Of a stretch of DNA of 64,000 nt, positions 50,411-59,853 are shown piece after piece. Below the pieces are notes generated by a model. It did not search any database, was not told the origin of the DNA, and saw only the letters and a list, made by a program, of their open reading frames with translations. The stretch is from Neobacillus sp. CF12. GTDB taxonomy: Bacteria; Bacillota; Bacilli; Bacillales; Cytobacillaceae. The stretch spans positions 3,114,001 through 3,178,000 of the forward strand of contig NZ_JAUCEU010000007.1 of NCBI RefSeq assembly GCF_030348765.1, in the 5' to 3' direction. The number at the start of each line of letters is the position of its first letter. The stretch's first letter is position 1. A program made the position numbers and the translations under genes.

Positions 50411-51847
50411 TTAAGAACTAAACAACTCATAACGAACTGCTTTTATTTGGGCTCCTTTTCCTGAAAGGACAATGCTTGTTCCTTTTTCTTTTTCATATGC
50501 CGTAAATGTTGCGACCTTTTCTCCCTTATTCACAAAGATTTCAACTGAATGAAGATCCACATAAAATTCTAATGTGTTTTCTTTATTATGGTTAAAACAG
50601 TCACGTATGGTAATTGGTTCACTATCTCCATAATCAGAAGTAATCACAACAGAATTGGATGATGGATTCACACTCACGCGTGTTGCTTTTATTTCTTCCT
50701 TATTTAATTCAACAACAAATGATTCACTCTTAGATAATATAGATAGAGATAAATATCCTGTTCTTCCGCTTTCAATGTACAAGTCCTCATTTAATGAAAC
50801 ATGTTCATGAACAGCAATAGGTTTGAAATACTCGTCATGGCTAATATAAGCTTGTTGAATCAATGTGTTGTTTTTGATGTGTAACTTTCTTGGTAAACTC
50901 ATCATGCCGTTATAGCCATACTCTTTTGGTGGTATTGCTTTTGTCCAACGATGCATCCATCCAATTAAAAGTTTCTCTCCGTTTTGACCGTCTGTTGTTT
51001 GTGGTGCGTAAAACGTTGCATAATCTAGTAAGCCCTTTGCCTCAGGAGTGAATGCACCGTTTTCAAAATCCATGTGTCCAATCACATAAGATGTCTTTTT
51101 CTCTACTTCTCCGTCAAATTCAGGGTCGCATGGCATTTCTGAGAAAATTAGCACATCTTTTCCGTCTAAGTGGAAGAGATCTGGACATTCTAGTAACGTA
51201 TTTTCTTCAAATGGCATTTGAAAAATAGAAGAATGAAAGCTCCACTCAAGTAAATCTTTTGATTGGAACATGATGATTTCACCACGACGTTTCGCGTTTC
51301 TTACCGCTAATACACAGTAGTATACCCCGTTACGCTCTAACACTTTAGGGTCTCTGAAATCACAAATGAGATACCCTTCTGGCAGTTCTTTTTCGCCAAT
51401 CACGGGATTTAATTTAGATTTCTCGAAATGGATACCATCCTCTGAAACTGCAACACACTGACGTTCAGCAATTTGTGATTCATCTTTATCGAACCCTAAG
51501 TTTGGATCAATATGACCTGTATATATGAGATAGAGTTTCCCATCCTTTTCAATCGCACTTCCAGAAAAACATCCGTTTGCATCATAAGCTTTGTCATTGG
51601 CCATCGCTACAGGAAGGTACTCCCAATTGACAAAATCATTTGTTGTTGCATGACCCCAATGCATGTCATTCCATACAATGTCATACGGGTAATACTGATA
51701 AAAGAGCTGGTATTTCCCTTTGTAGAATGAAAAACCATTTGGGTCATTGATCCATCCGATTTCTGGTGAAAAGTGAAAAAGGGGTCGGTTATTGGTTTTA
51801 TGTTTGTTTTCTTTGATATAGTCGTTTGCTTTTTGTAGTCGATTCAT
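50411..51847 (-). CDS. GH32 fructosidase (sucrose/levan/fructo-oligosaccharide hydrolase)
   Basis: 478 residues, no signal peptide. WINDPNGFSFYKG (Asp about 35, nucleophile), FRDPKVLE (about 163-170, RDP) and ECPDLFHLDG (about 215-224, acid/base Glu) form the complete GH32 active site, followed by a C-terminal beta-sandwich. The absence of a signal peptide implies it acts on a substrate taken up by the ABC importer encoded upstream. It is the last gene of that operon. It cleaves beta-fructosidic bonds, giving fructose. Confidence 0.92.
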   Translation of the reverse strand: MNRLQKANDYIKENKHKTNNRPLFHFSPEIGWINDPNGFSFYKGKYQLFYQYYPYDIVWNDMHWGHATTNDFVNWEYLPVAMANDKAYDANGCFSGSAIEKDGKLYLIYTGHIDPNLGFDKDESQIAERQCVAVSEDGIHFEKSKLNPVIGEKELPEGYLICDFRDPKVLERNGVYYCVLAVRNAKRRGEIIMFQSKDLLEWSFHSSIFQMPFEENTLLECPDLFHLDGKDVLIFSEMPCDPEFDGEVEKKTSYVIGHMDFENGAFTPEAKGLLDYATFYAPQTTDGQNGEKLLIGWMHRWTKAIPPKEYGYNGMMSLPRKLHIKNNTLIQQAYISHDEYFKPIAVHEHVSLNEDLYIESGRTGYLSLSILSKSESFVVELNKEEIKATRVSVNPSSNSVVITSDYGDSEPITIRDCFNHNKENTLEFYVDLHSVEIFVNKGEKVATFTAYEKEKGTSIVLSGKGAQIKAVRYELFSS

Positions 51848-51859
51848 AGGGCACCTCTT

Positions 51860-52693
51860 TTATTTAATTCCACTTTGCATGGAACCTTCCACAATGTATT
51901 TTTGGAAAATGATATAAAGTATAACGATTGGAATTGTTACGATTGTTAATGCTGCCATCATGTGACTTGTGAAAATGTTATACGTGTCTGCAAAAACCGC
52001 ATTAAGGGCAACTTGAATTGGCATTAAATCTGCGTTTGATAACGCCATAACCGGCCATAGAAAATCGTTCCACGATGCTAAGAATGTTAATATTCCAACT
52101 GTAATATACATATTTAAGCTTGACGGCATAACGATTCGGAAGAAACATCCGACTTCACTTAGTCCATCGATTTTTCCTGATTCTATCAATTCACCAGGGA
52201 AGGATAAGAAATGTTGTCTGAATAAGAAAATGTTCATCACATTGATGATAAATGGCAGCAAATAACCTGGAATACTGTTGATTAATTCCATTTCATTTAC
52301 CACTAAAAACAAGGGAAGAATGGTCGCTTCAATTGGTACAATCATAAGAGCGATAATAAAAATTAAAATCCAATCTTTAAATGGAAATTTAAATCTTGCT
52401 AGAGCATATCCTGCCAATGAATTGATGGTTAATCCTACAACCACTGTAACGGATGCATAAATCAAACTATTTCCAACGTTTTTAAAGATGTTATAAAAAC
52501 CTAATAACTCCACATAAGAATCTAACGAAAGATCCGATAATCTTGGAACAAAGGCAAAGATTGTATCAATATCTTTGTAAATCACTTCATCGATTTTAAA
52601 TGAAGAAAGAATCATCCAAATAAGAGGAAGTAAAAATTGGAATGCCACAAGAGAGGCCAAGATATAAAACAAGGTTTTCTTTACAATTTTCAT
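51860..52693 (-). CDS. Sugar ABC transporter permease, MalG type
   Basis: 277 residues with six membrane helices. The EAA loop ESGKIDGLSEVGCFFRIVMPSSLNMYITVGI (about 170-200) marks a binding-protein-dependent permease of the CUT1 family. The start overlaps the stop of the preceding permease by four bases. The C-terminus IIFQKYIVEGSMQSGIK is the MalG/AraQ-type end. It acts with the MalF-like partner and an ATPase encoded elsewhere (no ABC ATPase is in the window). Confidence 0.92.
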   Translation of the reverse strand: MKIVKKTLFYILASLVAFQFLLPLIWMILSSFKIDEVIYKDIDTIFAFVPRLSDLSLDSYVELLGFYNIFKNVGNSLIYASVTVVVGLTINSLAGYALARFKFPFKDWILIFIIALMIVPIEATILPLFLVVNEMELINSIPGYLLPFIINVMNIFLFRQHFLSFPGELIESGKIDGLSEVGCFFRIVMPSSLNMYITVGILTFLASWNDFLWPVMALSNADLMPIQVALNAVFADTYNIFTSHMMAALTIVTIPIVILYIIFQKYIVEGSMQSGIK

Positions 52694-53631
52694 GCTGCAT
52701 TCTCCTCTCTGAATAGCTTTTTAATAATGATTGAGATTACGACTAAGAAAATCGTGAATACTAATGTAATGGCACTTGCATATCCAATGTTTCGGTGACG
52801 GAATCCATATTCATAAATGTATTGCAAAATGGTAATCGTTGAGTAATCTGGACCTCCACCTGTCATAACCATCGGTTGAACAATGAGTTTAAAAGCCTGA
52901 ATCGTTGTGGTGATCACTAAAAACATAAGAATGGGTTTTATTGACGGAATAGTAATATATAAAAACTTTTGGAACGCATTGGCTCCGTCAATGTCCGCTG
53001 CTTCATAAAGGCTTCCATCAATATTTTTAAGTCCTGCTAAAAAAATCATCATTTGATACCCACACCCGGACCATGCAGAGATCGCAATGATCGTATACAT
53101 TGCTTGAGATGTACTTGAGAGGAAAGGCTGCTTTGAAATCCCAAAATTTGCAAGAATTTCATTAATTAACCCAGATGTTGGGTTTAACATGACCGTCCAT
53201 AGGATTGAGATAACAACAAGAGATAAAACAGATGGTGCAAAATAGGCGGTACGGAAGAACCCTACGCCTCTGATTTTTTTGTTGACAATGAGCGCAAGTC
53301 CAAGTGCCATCGATAGTTGCAGAGGAACGACAAACACCACAAACTTAATCGTGTTCATAAAACTCTGGATCAACACTTCATCTGTCATCATCCGCTTAAA
53401 GTTTTCAAGCCCAATAAATTCTTTGTCGTTTGGTTTTAATAAATAGTAATCCGTAAACCCGTACGTAAACGCAAGAATAATTGGTAAGACAATGAAGAGA
53501 ATCGCAAGAATTAAAGCAGGTGTTAAAAATCCGTAAGCGGACACGATATCCCTTTTTTTATAATGTTCGCTTTGTCTGAAGTGTTCGGTTGTATTTCTCA
53601 CTTTTACAAAACGTTTAATAGTTTTCTTCAT
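52690..53631 (-). CDS. Sugar ABC transporter permease, MalF type
   Basis: 313 residues with six helices after a cytoplasmic N-terminus (1-30). The EAA loop YEAADIDGANAFQKFLYITIPSIKPILMFLVIT (about 215-248) is canonical. GFRHRNIGYASAITLVFTIFLVVIS is the last helix region. It is CUT1-type and forms a heterodimer with the MalG-like protein. It follows a strong hairpin located after the binding-protein gene, which probably lowers its level relative to the binding protein. Confidence 0.92.
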   Translation of the reverse strand: MKKTIKRFVKVRNTTEHFRQSEHYKKRDIVSAYGFLTPALILAILFIVLPIILAFTYGFTDYYLLKPNDKEFIGLENFKRMMTDEVLIQSFMNTIKFVVFVVPLQLSMALGLALIVNKKIRGVGFFRTAYFAPSVLSLVVISILWTVMLNPTSGLINEILANFGISKQPFLSSTSQAMYTIIAISAWSGCGYQMMIFLAGLKNIDGSLYEAADIDGANAFQKFLYITIPSIKPILMFLVITTTIQAFKLIVQPMVMTGGGPDYSTITILQYIYEYGFRHRNIGYASAITLVFTIFLVVISIIIKKLFREENAA

Positions 53632-53658
53632 TGTTCACACCCCTTTTTTTAAAAAAGA

Positions 53659-53690
53659 GTAAGAGGTGAGGTCCTCGCCTCACCTCTTAC
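53659..53690 (-). terminator. Intercistronic hairpin between binding protein and permeases
   Basis: A 13-bp perfect stem (53659-53671 with 53678-53690) has a T-rich run after it on the minus strand. Partial termination or 3'-end protection would raise binding-protein mRNA above permease mRNA. Confidence 0.75.
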
Positions 53691-53702
53691 TTTTACAAAC
53701 GA

Positions 53703-55082
53703 TTATTTTTTGTATTTTGCAAATTCCAATTCAATTTTCTTCGCTGCATCGTCTAAATATTTCTTGATTGTTGCTTCATCTGTTGCTTTGTTTTGAGCGA
53801 TTTTTAGAATAACGTCTTTTGCAAAGGTTTCAGAAAGATAAGGATATCCAGGTGATACAGGACGAGATTTGTTTGTGTTTTCCACTTGATACTTTAATAC
53901 TGTCCATGCATCGTTGTGATATGGGTTGTCTGTATTTGTATCAATCGCGTCCAAGGAATTGATTCTTGTTGGAATGGAACCGTTTTTAGCGAAATATTCT
54001 TTTGATGCTTCGTCGTTATTTAACCATTCCATGACTTCAACAATTTGCTTGATGCGTTCTTCGTCTTCTTCTTGTCCGTTACGAACAAATGCCCAAGAAC
54101 CTGATGGTGTGTATAACCCGTCGAAGTCTTCACTCATTTTTGGATAACGAACGGTTTTGAATTTTAAGTCAGGATAATTATTGATAAGCTCATTTACATA
54201 CCAGAATCCGCTAACAGATAGTGCTGATTTACCTGTGTGAAATGTTTTTTCGGATTCTGTCGCACTAGCTAGTGCTGGTTCAGCAAATAATTGCGCATAC
54301 TTTGTTAATGCTTCTACACTTTTGTCATTGTTTAATACGCCATCAACTGTTACACCATCTTCATCGACGATGTTTGCATCATTTCCCCAAAGAAGAGGTG
54401 TGAAGTAGTATGTTCCTAATTCATAGGCACCTGCAGTAATGTCTGTTAGTAATAAACTTACAGACACTTCATAATTTGCAAACGCTGGATCATTTGACGT
54501 TTTTGCAAACTCGTCCACTTTCCTTGATAACTCAATAAATTGATCCCAAGTCCAGTCTTGATCATGTGATGGAACTAAGGCTTTTATATCTTCAGGTAAA
54601 GCATTGATCATGTCTTCGTTATACATGATGGCTACTCCTGAGTCTGAATAACCCATTCCGTAGAATTTCCCGTCCACTGTTCCTTGGTCGATGATTGCTT
54701 GCGTGAATCCATCTTTGAATCCTTCGCTCACGTATTCATCTAGTTCACCAAGTAATCCTGAATCAACGTAAGCCCCAATATCAGGTCCGTCTAATGTAAA
54801 AATATCAGGCATGTCATTTGCTGTAATTGCTGCATTTAGCTTATCTATGTAGCCTGAACCAGCTCCTGCACGTGTGATGTTTTGTATTTCGACTTTTGGT
54901 CCGTCTGGATGAGCCTCATTGTAGCTTTTTACTCGGTCAGCAAACATCTTTCCTTCTGGATGATCTGCTGCGGCTTGTGTCCAAACTTCAATTTTATCAC
55001 TGCTGCTAGTTTTGTCTGAACTACAAGCTGCTAACGAAAAGAATAAAAACAGGATTGAAACAAACACCATTAACTTTTTCAT
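53703..55082 (-). CDS. Sugar ABC transporter substrate-binding lipoprotein
   Basis: About 459 residues from ATG 55082, starting MKKLMVFVSILFLFFSLAAC, with GAGGGGGAG upstream. The lipobox LAAC puts the modified Cys at 20. The body has the CUT1 binding-protein pattern (DIFTLDGPDIGAYVDSGLL, DWTWDQFIELSRKV, YNEDMINALPED, KTFHTGKSALSVSGFWYVNEL). A longer ORF starts at 55202 but lacks a signal. It is the first gene of the GH32 operon, with three CcpA-like sites upstream. Confidence 0.92.
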   Translation of the reverse strand: MKKLMVFVSILFLFFSLAACSSDKTSSSDKIEVWTQAAADHPEGKMFADRVKSYNEAHPDGPKVEIQNITRAGAGSGYIDKLNAAITANDMPDIFTLDGPDIGAYVDSGLLGELDEYVSEGFKDGFTQAIIDQGTVDGKFYGMGYSDSGVAIMYNEDMINALPEDIKALVPSHDQDWTWDQFIELSRKVDEFAKTSNDPAFANYEVSVSLLLTDITAGAYELGTYYFTPLLWGNDANIVDEDGVTVDGVLNNDKSVEALTKYAQLFAEPALASATESEKTFHTGKSALSVSGFWYVNELINNYPDLKFKTVRYPKMSEDFDGLYTPSGSWAFVRNGQEEDEERIKQIVEVMEWLNNDEASKEYFAKNGSIPTRINSLDAIDTNTDNPYHNDAWTVLKYQVENTNKSRPVSPGYPYLSETFAKDVILKIAQNKATDEATIKKYLDDAAKKIELEFAKYKK

Positions 55083-55111
55083 ACTTCTCCCCCTCGTTCT
55101 TTTTAACATCT

Positions 55112-55193
55112 TATCAAGCGCTTTCATTACTGAAATGCTATTTAGTTCAGCGCTTTCATAAGTTAATGATAAGGTATTTACAACGCTTTCAAA
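55112..55193 (-). promoter_or_regulatory. Three cre-like CcpA sites upstream of the ABC-GH32 operon
   Basis: TGAAAGCG repeats on the minus strand at about 55112-55127 (ATGAAAGCGCTTGATA), 55146-55159 and 55180-55193. Spacings are 34 bp each, close to three helical turns. Confidence 0.6.
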
Positions 55194-55257
55194 ATGCGGC
55201 ATTTCTTTAAAAAATGTTTAAATTCTTATTATTGAAAAAAGAAAAGAGCAAGGCAAT

Positions 55258-55290
55258 AAACAAAAAGACCTCATCACCTAGTAGTGAGAG
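55258..55290 (-). terminator. Terminator of the response-regulator gene
   Basis: An imperfect CCTC-TCAC / GTGA-TGAGG hairpin followed on the minus strand by TTTTTGTTT. Confidence 0.6.
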
Positions 55291-55292
55291 GC

Positions 55293-56465
55293 TTACTTAT
55301 TTTTTACTAATTTACGATATTCACTTGGTGTCTTTTTCATTTTCCTTTTAAATACTTGGCTGAAGTAGCGCTGATCGGTATAGCCGACTTTTTCGGCAAT
55401 TTCGTATGTTTTAAGATCTGTATTTTGCAGAAAAAGGCATGCATATTCCATTCTGACATTTGTTAAATAATCGAGAAAGGTAAGACCGGTTTTTTGTTTA
55501 AAAAGCAGGCTGAAATAGCTAACACTTAATCCTACTTGTTCGGCTGTCTTTTCCACGCCAAGATCTGTTTTAAAGTTACTTCGGATATAGTCGAGCGCCT
55601 CTTCCATCATATCTGCAGCTGATTGGCTGGGCTTATATTCTTTCTTTAACAGCTCTTCAGTCAGAACATTGCCTCTTATATAATTTTCATATTTTAGTAA
55701 TTCCTTGGCAGCATCAACGGAACGCTTTATTTCAAATAACTGCTTAACGACTTTACCAACCGAGATGATGCATTGATCAGAGCCTTCATGAAGAAGCTGC
55801 TGTGAAAATGCATCGGTAATATCTCCTTCTTGATTGATGAAGCGTTTTGCCATTTCAACGACTACCATCACTTCTTTATCTAACAGTTTGTAAACAAATA
55901 GGTTCGGATTCCACTTAGAAAGGAAATCTTCATTTTTTGTAAAAATTAATTCGATGTCTTCCTTATAGTTTTTTACGATCATTGAGAAATAAAGAGATTG
56001 TTTGTTGTTGATTTGAGCGTCCACTTTCCCTGATGTAATCAGTTCATAAATCGCATATTTCTCACGCTCATACACACTTACTTTTTGCTCTTTTAATTTG
56101 TTAAGCGCTCTTTTAACGCAATCTTCCAATTCGTCATAATCAATCGGCTTTAAAAAATAGTCGAATACGTTATTTTTAATTCCTTCTTTTGCATATTCAA
56201 AATCATCATAACCGCTTATTAAGATAACTATTGGCTTATTATCGATCTGATTTAATGTCTTTAACAGTTCAATCCCGCTCATTTCAGGCATTGAAATATC
56301 TGTTAATAGAAGATCTACTTGTTGATTTTTGATGATTTCCATGACTTCTTGTCCATTTTGAGCTGTCCCGATGATTTCACAGTCTAATCCCTGCCAATCA
56401 ATGATTTGTGCAAGATTATTTAAGATTAACTTTTCGTCATCTGCAATTACTACATTATATCCCAT
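55293..56465 (-). CDS. YesN-type response regulator (receiver plus AraC HTH)
   Basis: 390 residues. The receiver domain (1-125) starts MGYNVVIADDEKLILNNLAQI, with phospho-Asp at about 55 in LLLTDISMPEMSG and conserved LKPIDYDELED. The C-terminal AraC HTH (about 290-385) has GVEKTAEQVGLSVSYFSLLFKQKTGLTFLDYLT and YEIAEKVGYTDQRYFSQVFKRKMKKTPSEYRKL. It pairs with the kinase encoded upstream with a one-base gap. It probably activates the ABC-GH32 operon directly downstream. Confidence 0.93.
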   Translation of the reverse strand: MGYNVVIADDEKLILNNLAQIIDWQGLDCEIIGTAQNGQEVMEIIKNQQVDLLLTDISMPEMSGIELLKTLNQIDNKPIVILISGYDDFEYAKEGIKNNVFDYFLKPIDYDELEDCVKRALNKLKEQKVSVYEREKYAIYELITSGKVDAQINNKQSLYFSMIVKNYKEDIELIFTKNEDFLSKWNPNLFVYKLLDKEVMVVVEMAKRFINQEGDITDAFSQQLLHEGSDQCIISVGKVVKQLFEIKRSVDAAKELLKYENYIRGNVLTEELLKKEYKPSQSAADMMEEALDYIRSNFKTDLGVEKTAEQVGLSVSYFSLLFKQKTGLTFLDYLTNVRMEYACLFLQNTDLKTYEIAEKVGYTDQRYFSQVFKRKMKKTPSEYRKLVKNK

Positions 56466-58220
56466 TTAATCACCTTTAATTGGAAATGAAATTTTAATTA
56501 ACGTACCCTCATTTTTCTTCGAACAAATGATGAGACCATATTTCTCTCCATAAAAAAGTCTTATCCGCTCATCAACATTGCGTACACCGTGACCAGTACT
56601 TGTTTGAGTATGATAATTCTCTAGTTTCCACTTATTTAATTCCAATAGTACACGTTCATCCATACCCTTACCATTGTCCTCAATCCAAAACTCGCCTTGA
56701 CCGTTTGAAACCGTACCTCTAATCTTAATCAGCCCTTCTTCATCATCTCTGTTTGAAAACGCATGGATTAAAATATTTTCTACGAGCGGCTGCAGAATTA
56801 GTTTAAGTACCGGATAATTATTCAGTTCTTCCTCTAATTCTACTTCGAAAGAAAAACGATTATCAAATCTTATTTTCTGTATTTCCAGATAGCTGATAAC
56901 ATGACGGATTTCATCTTTTACTTTCACTTCATAACCCCCATTAATGCTGATGCGCAGCAACTTACCGAGGTTAATCGTCATTTTACTAATTTCCCTTTGC
57001 CCGTTTAAAGCTGCGAGTGCATTAATTGATTCAAGCGTATTGTATAAAAAATGAGGATTGATTTGCTGCTGCAGCACTTTAAACTGAGCCTCTCGCTTGC
57101 GTTCCTGTTCTGTCTTTATGTCATTCATCAATTGTTGAAGTTTTCCGATCATGTTATTAAAGCCTTGCGAAATGTTTTGTAATTCTTGAAATTTAAATCT
57201 TCCCATTCGTTTGCTCAACCTGCCGCTTTCAACTTGTTTCATGCGAATTAACAGTTCATGAATAAAACGAGAAATTATTTTTAAATACAATAAATTAAAT
57301 AAACCCGCGATTAACACAGTAAACCCTACAACGACTAACATGGTGTTTCGGATATTGATGATATCACTGGCAATTATTTTCCAGGGCTTTATTGATACTA
57401 GGAAGAGCTGTGAGGTAGCCCCAGTTTCAAAACTAGACGGTATATAAGTAATCAAACTTTTTTCATCATCCCATTCATCAATGAGGTAACCACTTTTATT
57501 TGTTGGAAAATCAGAAAAGCTTTGACTGTCTAGAGTTTTACCAATGAAATTCCGATTTAATGAATAAAGCACAGTCCCCTCTTTATTTACAATCAATTCA
57601 TGGCTGGGACCTCCATAAATATTTTTAAAAATCGGATCAAATAAATCTAGCTTTACATGTAATATTAAATACCCTAAATTATCAAGCGTGTTAAGATCCT
57701 TTACAACTCTTGATTGAGTTAGAATATAGTCCTGACTAAAAAAAAGGTTTTGATTTTCATATGGAGTTAACCAAACCGGACGACCTTTCTGCTGTAATAC
57801 CTCATCCAAAAACAAACTTGAGCGAAGGGCATCTAAGCTCGTAACCTTATCATCGGTATAAGTAGTCACATTCCCATCAAGTGTAAGAAGAACGAGATTA
57901 TCAATCTGTGAATTTCCATACATCTTTCCGGCGATTTCCTGCTGATCACTGTAAAATTCATAAATTGAGGAGGTATTTTGTGTATTTAAATAGTTCTGAA
58001 TAGCACTTGATGAAACAACATAGTCAGAAAAGGAATTCACTTCAGAAACAGCAGCTAATAAATTTTGATCAACCGCCTTTAAAGTTTGGATCATTTGCTC
58101 ACTAATATTTTTTTGTAATGTGGTGGATGAAATTTTGTAAGAAACAACCCCTAGAATAATAATCGGAATTAACACAAAACAGATAAAGGCTATAATTACC
58201 TTATGCTGAAATTTTATCAT
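56466..58220 (-). CDS. YesM-type membrane sensor histidine kinase
   Basis: 584 residues. TM1 (about 8-30), an extracytoplasmic sensor domain (about 31-280), TM2 (about 282-302), a HAMP domain (about 305-355), then the HisKA_7TM-like helix with AQFKVLQQQINPHFLYNTLESINALAAL (phospho-His in NPHFLYN) and an HATPase domain (LQPLVENILIHAF, DNGKGMD, GHGVRNVDERIRLFYG). This is the YesM/LytS-type kinase seen with sugar uptake operons. It works with the next gene. Confidence 0.93.
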   Translation of the reverse strand: MIKFQHKVIIAFICFVLIPIIILGVVSYKISSTTLQKNISEQMIQTLKAVDQNLLAAVSEVNSFSDYVVSSSAIQNYLNTQNTSSIYEFYSDQQEIAGKMYGNSQIDNLVLLTLDGNVTTYTDDKVTSLDALRSSLFLDEVLQQKGRPVWLTPYENQNLFFSQDYILTQSRVVKDLNTLDNLGYLILHVKLDLFDPIFKNIYGGPSHELIVNKEGTVLYSLNRNFIGKTLDSQSFSDFPTNKSGYLIDEWDDEKSLITYIPSSFETGATSQLFLVSIKPWKIIASDIINIRNTMLVVVGFTVLIAGLFNLLYLKIISRFIHELLIRMKQVESGRLSKRMGRFKFQELQNISQGFNNMIGKLQQLMNDIKTEQERKREAQFKVLQQQINPHFLYNTLESINALAALNGQREISKMTINLGKLLRISINGGYEVKVKDEIRHVISYLEIQKIRFDNRFSFEVELEEELNNYPVLKLILQPLVENILIHAFSNRDDEEGLIKIRGTVSNGQGEFWIEDNGKGMDERVLLELNKWKLENYHTQTSTGHGVRNVDERIRLFYGEKYGLIICSKKNEGTLIKISFPIKGD

Positions 58221-58237
58221 AACGGCACCTAATTCTT

Positions 58238-59473
58238 TTATTTAGCATTCGAATAGTGGTTAAACATCTTTTCTAGATTCTTAAGATAAACATCCATATT
58301 TTGATCATAGTAAAACTGTGCCGTATATTTTCGAAACTCGGATTCTGCAGCGGTCCCTCCTGCCCAGTAATGATTTGGCCAATTTACCATTTGCCCGCTT
58401 GCAATTTTTGCTCTTATTAAATGACCTTCTTTATGGGTGTTTGTAACTCCTTTAACAGCACTGATCGAACCTTCAAAACTGGAAATTCTTTGGGCATTTT
58501 CCTTACTTATTAAAAACGCTAAAAACGCTTTCGCTTCTTCAGGATGTTTCGTATCAGCTGAAATGGCAAAGCCGATATCAACTCCACCCAATACATTTTG
58601 ATCCGTTTGATTCGATACTGGAAATGGAAAAATGCCATAATTTAAATAAGGATTCGACTTTTCGATCATCGTTAACGCCCATGTTCCCATAATGTACATA
58701 GAACCTTCACCGTTTGCAAATTTTTCATTTACCTCATAATAGCTGTCTTCAAAAGAATTTGGCTGCACATATGACAGCACAGTAAGGGTTTTTTCTGATA
58801 TTTTTCTCCACCTTGGATCAGATACAATTGAAAACTCATCCTTTTCCCAATAACTCGTTTCGAATTCATTTGCGACTAAGTTTAGATTAAAAATACTCGC
58901 CTGGTTCACATCTTTGTTAGGCATGACTAAAGCTGTTTTGCCATTAGACTTTAACTCTTTCAAAACTTGAACAAACGAATTCCAACTGTTAGGAACAGAT
59001 AAATTTAATTCCTCGAAATGATCCTTATTATATAGAACTCCTACCGCATTTTGCGTTAAGGCAGCACCGTACATCTTTCCGTTTATTAGATAACGATTTT
59101 GGATAGTGGGTTGGATATTTTTAATGAAGGGTTCATTTGATAAATCAAGCAGATAACCTTTTTCAGCTCTTACTTTATAATCTTGTTCAATCGGATAAGT
59201 AATAAAAAGATCTGGACTATCACCTCTTGCAATTCTTGCTTTTAACACTGTCATTGGTTCAGGTACAATGACCTGCTTAATCGTAACGTTAGGATGCAGC
59301 TTTTCAAACTCTTGAATGAGTTCATTAAAGACCACTTCTGTTTCAGGTTTCGGTGAAAAAAATTCAAGTTCAATCTTATCTTCTTGTATGAGAGATTGAT
59401 TTAATTCATTTCCTGTACAACCTGCTAACAAGAAAATGATAAGAATGGGACTGATAGAAAGAAATCGCTTCAT
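58238..59473 (-). CDS. ABC sugar-binding lipoprotein of the YesMN system
   Basis: 411 residues. The signal peptide ends with the lipobox LAGC (Cys about 19), followed by a CUT1-type binding-protein body (LIQEFEKLHPNVTIKQVIVPEPMT, PDLFITYPIEQ, YGAALTQNAVGVLYNKDHFEELNL, GEGSMYIMGTWALTMIEKSN). It lies directly upstream of the kinase gene, with 17 bp between them. In this arrangement the protein probably presents the ligand to the kinase sensor domain rather than to a transporter (inference from order). Confidence 0.9.
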   Translation of the reverse strand: MKRFLSISPILIIFLLAGCTGNELNQSLIQEDKIELEFFSPKPETEVVFNELIQEFEKLHPNVTIKQVIVPEPMTVLKARIARGDSPDLFITYPIEQDYKVRAEKGYLLDLSNEPFIKNIQPTIQNRYLINGKMYGAALTQNAVGVLYNKDHFEELNLSVPNSWNSFVQVLKELKSNGKTALVMPNKDVNQASIFNLNLVANEFETSYWEKDEFSIVSDPRWRKISEKTLTVLSYVQPNSFEDSYYEVNEKFANGEGSMYIMGTWALTMIEKSNPYLNYGIFPFPVSNQTDQNVLGGVDIGFAISADTKHPEEAKAFLAFLISKENAQRISSFEGSISAVKGVTNTHKEGHLIRAKIASGQMVNWPNHYWAGGTAAESEFRKYTAQFYYDQNMDVYLKNLEKMFNHYSNAK

Positions 59474-59521
59474 ATACCCTCCTATATAACTACTGACTAA
59501 TACTTTGTCTATCCTTTATAT

Positions 59522-59550
59522 ACTATAAATCTCACTGTTTTGCTAACCAA
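59522..59550 (-). promoter_or_regulatory. Promoter of the binding protein-yesMN operon
   Basis: TTGGTT (59545-59550) and TATAGT (59522-59527) on the minus strand; spacer 17 bp. Confidence 0.6.
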
Positions 59551-59853
59551 TATCTCCTTTTTCCAATTTCATATTTACGAATTTGATGATTCAACTAGGT
59601 TGGGTTTCTTATACAGTAGCAAAAAGGTATGTTAATGTACAAACAAATAAAAAAACCGCACCATTTGGATCAAAAGTGGTGCGCCGCTATGTTTCTGTGA
59701 TCCTGCTTCAATCTTTGCTAATTCAAAAGCTTACTCTTCTTCCATGCCATTTTTGACATAGGAAGCAGTGCATGGCTTAACAAAATTATTGAATCTGTTA
59801 TAGATAAAGATTAACCTGTTGATAGGAATCTTTTTTTCTAAGGGGTAAACGAT
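59551..59853. other. Noncoding region with an orphan terminator
   Basis: A GCACCA...TGGTGC hairpin at about 59648-59682, with a T run on the minus strand, has no minus-strand gene before it. Only a possible 12-codon frame (MSKMAWKKSKLLN) precedes it on that strand. It may be the end of a lost gene. Confidence 0.4.

Noticed and set aside
55083..55202. Longer start of the binding protein
   Set aside because: The extra 40 residues precede a proper signal peptide and cover the cre sites.
59700..59790. 12-residue peptide before the orphan terminator
   Set aside because: Too short and no ribosome binding site.
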